NCBI GenBank assembly: GCA_963978895.1
Contig: OZ022242.1
Coordinates: 293,201 to 357,200 of the forward strand
Direction: 5' to 3'
From: Erpobdella octoculata
Taxonomy: Eukaryota; Annelida; Clitellata; Hirudinida; Erpobdellidae
DNA: 64,000 bases
Both the position numbers and the translations under genes were made by a program. Position 1 is the first letter of the stretch; the number at the start of each line of letters is the position of its first letter. The notes beneath the pieces are model-generated. The model was not told the DNA's origin, searched no databases, and saw nothing but the letters and a program-made list of their open reading frames with translations. Positions 41,201 through 50,692 of this stretch are shown here, piece by piece.

Positions 41201-44200
41201 TTAAATCATTAAAATTAAATTAAATCATTAAAATTAAATTAAATCATTAAAATTAAATTAAATCATTAAAATTAAATTAAATCATTAAAATTAAATTAAA
41301 TTAAAATAAACTTATATGAGACTATAATACTTGTATTTATTAATAATCTTTTATTAAAAAATAGTTTTTAAATATTTTATAAAAAATAAATAAATATATA
41401 TATCGGGTAATTACCGGATTGTAATTCAATGAATTCTTGAGCAGAGGTGTTTGCGGGATCGGTCTGCTCGTCTCTACTGGCCGATAGCCGGTCCGTCTCC
41501 ATGCTCATCCAATCGCTGGGGCCGGGGGAGGAGCTAATGCTTTCGTTGAACTCCCCGTGAGATCGCGGGTGAAAGACGAAAGGCTGCTCCTTTCTGCATA
41601 TCGCTACTTCGTGCTATTTCGAAATATTAACATTAAAAAATAAATAATAAAATAATATTAAAAGATAAATAAATCTTGAAACACAATAATAATAATAATA
41701 ATTTACTCTGAATAGCATATTAACAATATCGAGCTATTTTGAAATATTAATTATGAAAAATAAATAAATATAGAAACATGCAATAATAACAATTTATTCT
41801 GAATAGCATATTAAGAATATTGAGATTTAATACGAAATGGATTTTAATGTTCTGGCTCTTTACAGCCCAAAGACAATGTCCAACACACTACCACGTTAAG
41901 ATTATTATATCCTCAACATCATAGCTCTGTTACCGTCACCATCTTCATCACTATCATTATAAAAACCCATTTTAATAAAAACCCCATCGTTACAAAAACA
42001 CCACGTTTGTAAAACCCATAAACCCAGCACAGCTAGCTAGCCACTGAACTTACTTGAAAACACTAGCACCACCTCAGCTAGCTAGCCACTGAACTTACTT
42101 GAAAACAACTAGCACCACCACAGCTAGCTAGCCACTGAACTTACTTGAAAACAACTAGCACCACCACAGCTAGCTAGCCACTGAACTTACTTGAAAACAC
42201 TAGTACCACCTCAGCTAGCTAGCCACTGAACTTACTTTAAAACAACTAGCACCACCTCAGCTAGCTAGCCACTGAACTTACTTGAAAACATCTAGCACCA
42301 CCTCAGCTAGCTAGCCACTGAACTTACTTGAAAACATCTAGCACCACCACAGCTAGCTAGCCACTGAACTTACTTGAAAACAACTAGCACCACCTCAGCT
42401 AGCTAGCCACTGAACTTACTTGAAAACAGCTAGCATCACCACAGCTAACATCACCACAGCTAGCTAACTAACTGTATCTACTGAACTAGCACCACAACAA
42501 CCACAGAGTTAGTAACTGAACTTACTTGAAGTCTGCTGATGAACTCGTTCATGGCTCCGTACGTCTGGAAAGACTGCATGTCCAAACTCATCACCAGGTC
42601 GACGACCCTAACTGCCCGGGTGACAAACTGGAAAATTCGATCGAAATGAATATTCATTTAATGAATAATAATTCATTTAATAACAATAATTATAGTATAG
42701 TAGTCACAGAAGTACGTGGTTAAAAGTTGACTTACCGTTATGTGATCCTGCGAGTCATCGCCATGCCAACTTATGACCTTTATCAGAGACTCCATGATTC
42801 CGCAAGAAACGAGAGCTTCTCCACCTGGTGAACAAATTTGAAAATTATTTTTTGCACTGCATCACGTTCACGTTTGTAGAGCACAACGTTTACAACAGGC
42901 CACACACGTGTAAAGCATCACAATTACAAAGCATCATAATTTAACTCCATTACAATCAGATATTTGTAGAGCATTACGTTTGCAATATGCCACAGTTGAA
43001 CTATGTCAACGTTTGCAATATGCCACAATTGAACTATGTCAACGTTTGCAATATGCCACAGTTGAACTATGTCACAACTGCAAGCTTTCACTGTTGCTAC
43101 ATGTAACAATTATTCCTATCGTCATCATCGTCGACATTATTATTATTATTAAACGCAGATTCAAACGTCAGCAGCAAAAAACAAAAACAAAACAAACCCG
43201 ATTCGTAACTGGCCAGGTGGTAAAGAAACGAGAATAGAGCCGTCGTTAAACTCTGGGGAAAAGAAGTACTTTCAGGATCTGGCAAAAAAAAATAATGATA
43301 ATTAAATAATTACCAACAAAAATAATGAAATCAACCATATTATGAATGCAATAAATTGACCAATCATATTACGAATGCAATAAATTGACCAAGCATATTA
43401 TGAATGCAATAAATTGACCAATCATATTACGAATGCAATAAATTGACCAATCATATTACGAATGCAATAAATTGACCAATCATATTACGAATGCAATAAA
43501 TTGACCAATCATATTACGAATGCAATAAATTGACCAACCATATTACGAATGCAATAAATTGACCAATCATACTACGAACGCAATAAAATCCAGCAAACTG
43601 ACCAATCATGTTTTGAATGCACTGCCTCATGAGAGTTGGCAGGAAACCGTGATAGGATGAAGTTCCAGTTGCATCGATGATTGCATTCAATCTGTTTTTT
43701 AGAGAAAAAAAAAGAAATATAAATGGAGCAACTGTTACTACTACTGTGTACACCAGTCATTGAGACACATGCACACAGACCCATAACATTTGCATTTAAA
43801 TATGAACACTTCTTATAAGACTTTTTATCCTAAATTTGATGTACACTTACCATTCTATCCTAAATTTGATGTACACTTACCATTTTGTCCTAAATTTGAT
43901 GTACACTTACCATCACCTTTTGATGTACTCTTTTACCATTTTATGATAAGAAAGGCAGTCACTCTTACCATTCATACTAAATTATATGTACACTTCACTC
44001 TTACTATTTTAATCTAATTTGCATGTACACTTCATCGATACATCATCCCCCCCATTCTTCCATCAGACTACTACCCCCCCATCACATCCGCCACCATCTC
44101 GTAAACCTACTTCCGGTTTCCTTCGAAGTGGACGACAGCTGTCAGCGTCCTCAGAGCAGTAGCTTTCAGGTCCTGGATGGAAAAAAAATTATCCGAATCA

Positions 44201-47200
44201 ATGTCGACTACGACTACATCAGCTGCAACTACAACCAACTGCAACTACATCAGCTGCAACTACATCAGCTGCAACTAGATCAGCTGTAACTACATCAGCC
44301 GCAACTACAACCAACTGCAAACTACAACCAACTGCAACTAGATCAGCTGCAATTACAACCAACAGCAACTACATCAGCTGCAACTACATCAGCTGCAACT
44401 ACATCAGCTGCAACTACAACAAACTGCAACAACTCATTTCAAGCGGCAGGCACGGCAACAACGACAAAAAAAAAGAAGTAAACTTCGACTCACGGTTAGT
44501 CGGTCATCTTTCAACTCGAGTAGATCAACCAGTTCCTCTACAAAGCCGCTGTACAGTAAACTGTTCAGGTGATCTTGTGCGGCGTTTGAATATACTGGTC
44601 GTGCAAATAATTTTATGAGTGAATATTTTAACATACATTAAATACATGCACATATAATTAGCATAAACTAATTATACGGATGCGATGAAAATTTATAAAC
44701 AACTCAAACAGCTAGTTATACGATCGGATAATTATCGTATTTCAAGGATTTTTGATAGTTTTTCTTCAAAACAGTTCAATTGAAAACCATTTAAATTAGT
44801 AATAGGGTTGTTACAGTTTTGAAAAAAGATTCAGTTTCAGTTTCAGTTAAAGTAACTGAAACTTTACAAAGATTCAGTTTCAGTTTCAGTAAACTGAATC
44901 TTTAAAGATTCAGTTTCAGTTTCAGTTACAGTTAGATTCAGTTTTTTTTTCAATTTTTTAGGTTAACTACCAAGAAGAAATTTACTATAAAAAACATTTT
45001 GCAACAAAGACATATTTAAAAAATGTATTTAGCTTAAAAATTCCTTCTTGAATTTATAAAAGACTTCAGCTCCCAGCTTGTCGTCACCCAAATTATGCCG
45101 ACATCTGCTAAGAGCAAAGCCTGTAATGGGTTGCGTAATCGTTCTACAAGTCAGAAGAGCTCTTTTTATTTTATTGATGTTTCGATCAAAATAATGGCAA
45201 GTTATTCCCATCCTTACCGATGAATAACATGGCCGACACCATCTGTTGTGATTGACACATACTTCGCTGAATTCAATGATAATTCAACAGATCTTTTTAA
45301 TTCTTTTACTAATTCGGACACTTTTGTGGATGTATCGTGTTGGTTCGGCAAGGTTAGTAAACGACATTCCGACACAACTGCAAACATATTTTTAATAGAA
45401 GGTCTTCGATCAAAAGAAATGGCGAACTGTTTGCAGCAAATGCTGAGGCGATAGCATGGACAGCCTTATTATGGGCATTGGAGCCTTTTTTAATGTCATT
45501 TTTGCGTTCTTTAACAACAAAACAGTTTTCAATTGTTGCCTGGTTTTTCAAATATGAAAAGGGTCGTTTAATAGACTTACTTTGTGTTTTGATATCATAG
45601 CAATTTTTTTTCCTCTAAATACTCTGTGTGATCTGTTTCATGCTTCCTCAAGTGAAACTCTAAATTTTTGATATTTTCACCCTTCAAAATAACAGAACAA
45701 ATATTGCACTTAATATCGGCTCCAACTCCTGTAAACCTTTTATGTACCGGGTTAGTATAGGTCTTGTTTTGTTGAATCTAGCTTTTTTCGTTGAAGGTCC
45801 TAAAGCAGATTCCGACTCATTTTGTTGAATAAACGATACTTCTTCCTCGGTAGATTCGTCCATAACAATGTTATTACTAACACAAGTATCTTCCATTCTG
45901 GTAATTCTAAAAACTTAAAAATCTTCGAAAAACAACGCAAGCAACAGAACACTAACACGAAACAAAAAGAAAGAACTATTCATAACTTCGACCGAGTTAT
46001 CGTCCGTGCCATAGAATCAAAACATTTAACCGCAAACATAAAAATAATATAATAAAATGATAAAAAATATTCATTCTAAAAGATTCAGTTATATTCAGTT
46101 TTCTCAATAGATTCAGTTTCAGTTACAGTTTTTAAAAAAGATTCAGTTTCAGTTTCAGTTGAAGTTACTGAATCTAAAAAGATTCAGTTAACTGAATGTT
46201 TCAGTTTTAGATTCAGTAACTGTAACAACCCTAATTTAGTAATAATTGAATATATTAAAATAAATTTGCATAAATAAATTAATAAATTAATTAGCTCGGA
46301 GACTAACTCAGAGTGGACATGGCTTGCAGTCTGGCCTGCACGCACTGTAGTCTCCTCTCGTAGTCGGAGAAAGAAACGGCCAATCGGATGTGAGTAAACA
46401 GCTGCATCTATAAATCGAAATCGAAAAACCGAATAAGATCGAGAACCAATCGCTGAAGCCGTTATCATCATCATCATCATCATTACCATAACCGCCATCA
46501 TCATCATAACTAGAACAGGGAGTTGTCATTATTCAAATGACAGACGAGCACCGATGGGAAGGTCGCCGAGACGACACGCCCATATACGTCACGTCGCATC
46601 GTAAATCACGACGAAATTGCTCGGAAACCCGTGCGATAATAGACTAGTTTAGATTCCACAATCAACGTGAAAAAATGCGAATAAATTGATTTTTAAAATA
46701 TATGGTAATAGCGAGCACTACAGCATCATCGGTCATGACCAACATCCTAACCGGAACCGCAGACTGGCTTCTAATGGGAATAATTCGGTAACTAATTCAC
46801 TCTTGTAACCCACATAAAAAATTGATCGATCGGCCATTTCTCCAGTGTCGTAATTCATGTTTCGCCGTAAATCAAAAAACGTCAGTTCTTATGACCTCTT
46901 CCTCCCGCCCGGAAAAGCCGTTATCAAACGGAGGCACGAATGACTACGACAACCTTTGCACAGTCGTCCGAAGTAACTGAGCCACGACTCAAGGGGTGGG
47001 GGTTTCAATCAGGGTTTTTTTTACCGCAAAAAAGTAATATATTCAAAAATTTCATGACCGCGGCAGACCGTTTGGACCACTACTACCCCCCCCCTATTCC
47101 TTTCTAAGGGTATTTCAAAACATTTTTCATCAACATGCACAAACCTCTTTATCCTTGGGCAGATTTGCTCCCTTGAGGAAGGACACCATGAGAGATGCCG

Positions 47201-47905
47201 TGCCCTGGCCCAGTCTGTCCAGCCTGGGAACGTGTATTTGCTTCAACGTGTGAGATGGTAGCTGTAGAACACATGTGAACTTTTGAATTAAAGTTGGATT
47301 AGCTTTTAAAACTCATGATTTTTTTTGTATGAATTTAATTTAAAAAAAACTAACATATTGTTAAAAAAAACAATTAATATCTACCTTAACCAGGTCTACC
47401 TAACACAAGCAATTACTATCATCACCACCATCATCAACTCCGATCATTACCATAACTACAACAACTTTATTTTCTAAACCAACAACCGTTATTATCGTTG
47501 GTCTTACTTTTTTCGAATGGGCGTCTTCAACCTCTTCGTAGTATTCAAAGTGAAGCGTCGTTGCACTCTCTGGGTAATGCTGCACAGAGAGAGAGAGAGA
47601 AGGAAAAATTAAACCAATCAATATAATTAATCAATACGTTAACAATATAATTAATCAATACGTTAACAATATAATTAATCAATACGTTAGCAAAATAATG
47701 TCGAAACACGTTAAACTAACATGGTAGTTAATAGAAAATAAATAAATAAATAAATGATGTAAACGATTAAACGAAATTAATCTCAAATCAACTGACACTC
47801 ATCGGAAGATTCTGACAGCACGCGGCCAGACCAAAGCCGTTCTCCTTTCCACCCCAAGACTGGAAGGATGCAAATAATAATACGAAATATTAATTAAATT
47901 CATAT

Positions 47906-47943
<38 letters not shown>

Positions 47944-50658
47944 GAAATATAATACTTTAATACGAATATTATTTAAATTCATATTACATACATACATATA
48001 TATATATATATATTTAGAATTATAATACTTTAATTAATTATCGGTAAGCATACAATCGCTGGTGTGAAATTAAATTCCAAAGTTCACTTTTAACCAACAA
48101 AAAAATTTCTTAAAAAAAAAAACAAATCGATTTGAAAACCTAAAAAAAATTAGTAATTGCTCCCTGCTTTTATTTCCTCATCAATTCAATTCCTCAAACT
48201 CGTCATACCAGCTATTCAATCTTAACCAACCTTCACCTCACCTTAACATTTCCCTGCCCCCCCTAAAATCAATACTGCCACAACCCCTTATCCCATCTAA
48301 AATTAGCACTGCCACAACTCCTTATCCCCTTAAAATAAGCACTGCCACCTCTTACCTCCCTTAAAATCAGAACCCCCACAACCCCTTACCTCCCATAAAA
48401 TTTGCACCGCCACAACCCCTTATCCCCCTAAAATCAGTACGGCCACAACCCCCCTTACCTCAGCTAGGTGAACGAGTCTGGATACGAGAGCCTGCTTCTT
48501 GTCGGTGACCAGACGAGATATGAAATTGGAGCGCTTGCTGTTTTTAGTAAAAAGAAAACAAATTTTTAAAATTTTGCAAGCTAAAATCATTCTACCTTAT
48601 AATAAATTACAATATAATATGTATTATTTAAATTAATAATAATAATAACAACAGTAATAATCAGAGGAACAGCAAACAATAATAAAATACAATAACAATA
48701 CAATTTAGAAATGAGAAAACATTAAACGCTTAAACGAGAATTTCTACCAGAGACTGATGGAAAATACTGAGAAACTCAGAAACGTGTATCACTAAAAGGT
48801 ACTCCCCAGTGGAAAATAGGTATTAATTTCAATAAATAATTCTTGGTACTCCTTTCTAGATTAGATGTTGTGCTTTCCCATTCAGAATGCATTTCAACAA
48901 ATTCACTGTTTTCATTCTCAACATCTCCAGTTCTGCAACTCATGTACTGTGCAGTCCACAAAGGCAGGTAGTACTACTAAGTACTAGCTATCATTCATCG
49001 GTGCTGTTCGGCAGAAAAGTCAGTACTAGCACATGCCTGCTTGTCAATGCGATTTATCAGATAGTAGTGCTGTTTTTTTTATATTCTCTTGAGTCTTATA
49101 TATTTCTACCAGTGTAGGCACACAACCATCTTGCTTATATCTAAGATAATACAGAATTATAACTACTACTACTACTACTGCTGCTACTGCTACCACCACT
49201 ACTACTACTACTACCACTACTACCACTACTACCACAACAACCACAAATACCGACAAACATAATCAAGATCATTCAACCTGAAAACGTAGAGGACATCGAC
49301 TACGGCCAGGACGATCGTCATGTCACTGGAGGACAGAAGGGTCGTCAGGTGCTCCATGGAACTGTACAAATGTCTTGTGAAGCTGTGCTCGATGAGCAGA
49401 GCGGAAAAGTGCAGCACGGAAAGCAGCAGCTCCCTGTCCAGTGCCGAATCCCCCCTCGTCCTTGATGAAGGCCATCTGTCGCAGGCCAGGAACCAGGGCG
49501 AGGGTTCGCTGGAGCCGTCCGGGCTGACCTGATCGCATGCTCCTTCGAGAACGTCGTCCAGCTTGTCCAAGACATCGGCCCAGTTCAAAAGCTCACACTG
49601 TCGATTTAGTAACAAAAAAATAATAATTGATTAATGAATTTAATTTTAACTTCAATTAATTTTATAATTCCTTTCCAGCCAGTTCAACACTGTCGATTTA
49701 GTCAAAAAAAAATTAATTAATCGATTTAATTTTAACTTCAATTAATTTTATAATCCCGGAACAGAATCTCCGCACCTTAAATTCAAAGTCACTGGAACTA
49801 TATATATATATAAATCGATCAATCCCTCTCTGATAGAATAATCCAATATGCTAGATTCTGAATTGCTTGTTTACTTTCAGCAAGATTTCAATCATGAGAC
49901 AAATATAATCGGAAACTCGGAATTATAGAGATACCCGTTTTGCAACCAAGCACACGCGCGTCCTAGCAGGCGATGTCCGGATACGAGAGTTGAGTACGTA
50001 TCGACAGTCGAAAATATGTATCAGATCAAGAAATTGAAAAAAAAAAAAGGTATATTGTAATCAGCTGAAAACACCTCTATTAATTTATTTAATATTTTAA
50101 AATGCATTCATTTAATTATAAAATAATAATAATAATAATACACATAATATATATTTAAGAATTCGTTACCAACCTTTCCATACACCCACGTCTTGACCGC
50201 GTGTAGCTCGTTGAACAGTGCCTCTTTTGTTGTGCAGTTACTGATCCGAGCTATGAGAGTCTTACACTCTTGTGGCTGCGTCGAAACGATGTTTTATGTT
50301 AAATAGAAGAAGAAAAATAATAATCATTTATTTCGATTAAAATCACTCAACGATCAAGATTTGGTCAAACCGTTGACAAATAATCTTTGCTTATTTATGT
50401 GGTGTATTTCATTTAATATGATACAAAAGAAACTGTTAATAACTCAAAAACATCAAAATGAACAATAAACTGAACATTTCCATACCCCATACCAACATAC
50501 ATAAATGTATGTATGTATTTATATATGTATGTATGTGTGTGTATGTATGTATATACATACTTCCGTGGCCTAGAAGTCTAACTATTGATTAACGCCACGT
50601 TAAATATTGTCAAATTTTCATTTCATTTTATACATACATACATACATACATACATACA

Positions 50659-50692
<34 letters not shown>

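Larger units (their letters stand above)
32864..44172 (-). other. HUWE1: HUWE1 exons 10-31: armadillo-like DUF908/DUF913 region
   Basis: Coding exons (minus): 44111-44172, 43603-43691, 43198-43278, 42736-42824, 42526-42627, 41415-41613, 40866-40982, 40275-40355, 39746-39852, 39195-39372, 38779-38870, 38253-38620, 37767-37812, 37331-37507, 36947-37198, 36061-36427, 35357-35786, 34955-35077, 34351-34424, 33894-34051, 33269-33385, 32864-33040. Near-identical stretches to HUWE1 include [106 protein letters not shown] and [14 protein letters not shown] PYHLMLQKF. Exon 21 holds a poly-Asp/Gly/Ala linker and exon 31 a poly-Ala/Gln one; both look lineage-specific. Exon 15 uses an acceptor at 41613 that restores the conserved HEVAICRKE motif. 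Confidence 0.93.

Noticed and set aside
42005..42525. Regular repeats reminiscent of a CRISPR array
   Set aside because: No spacers, no cas genes, eukaryotic intron; it is a minisatellite.
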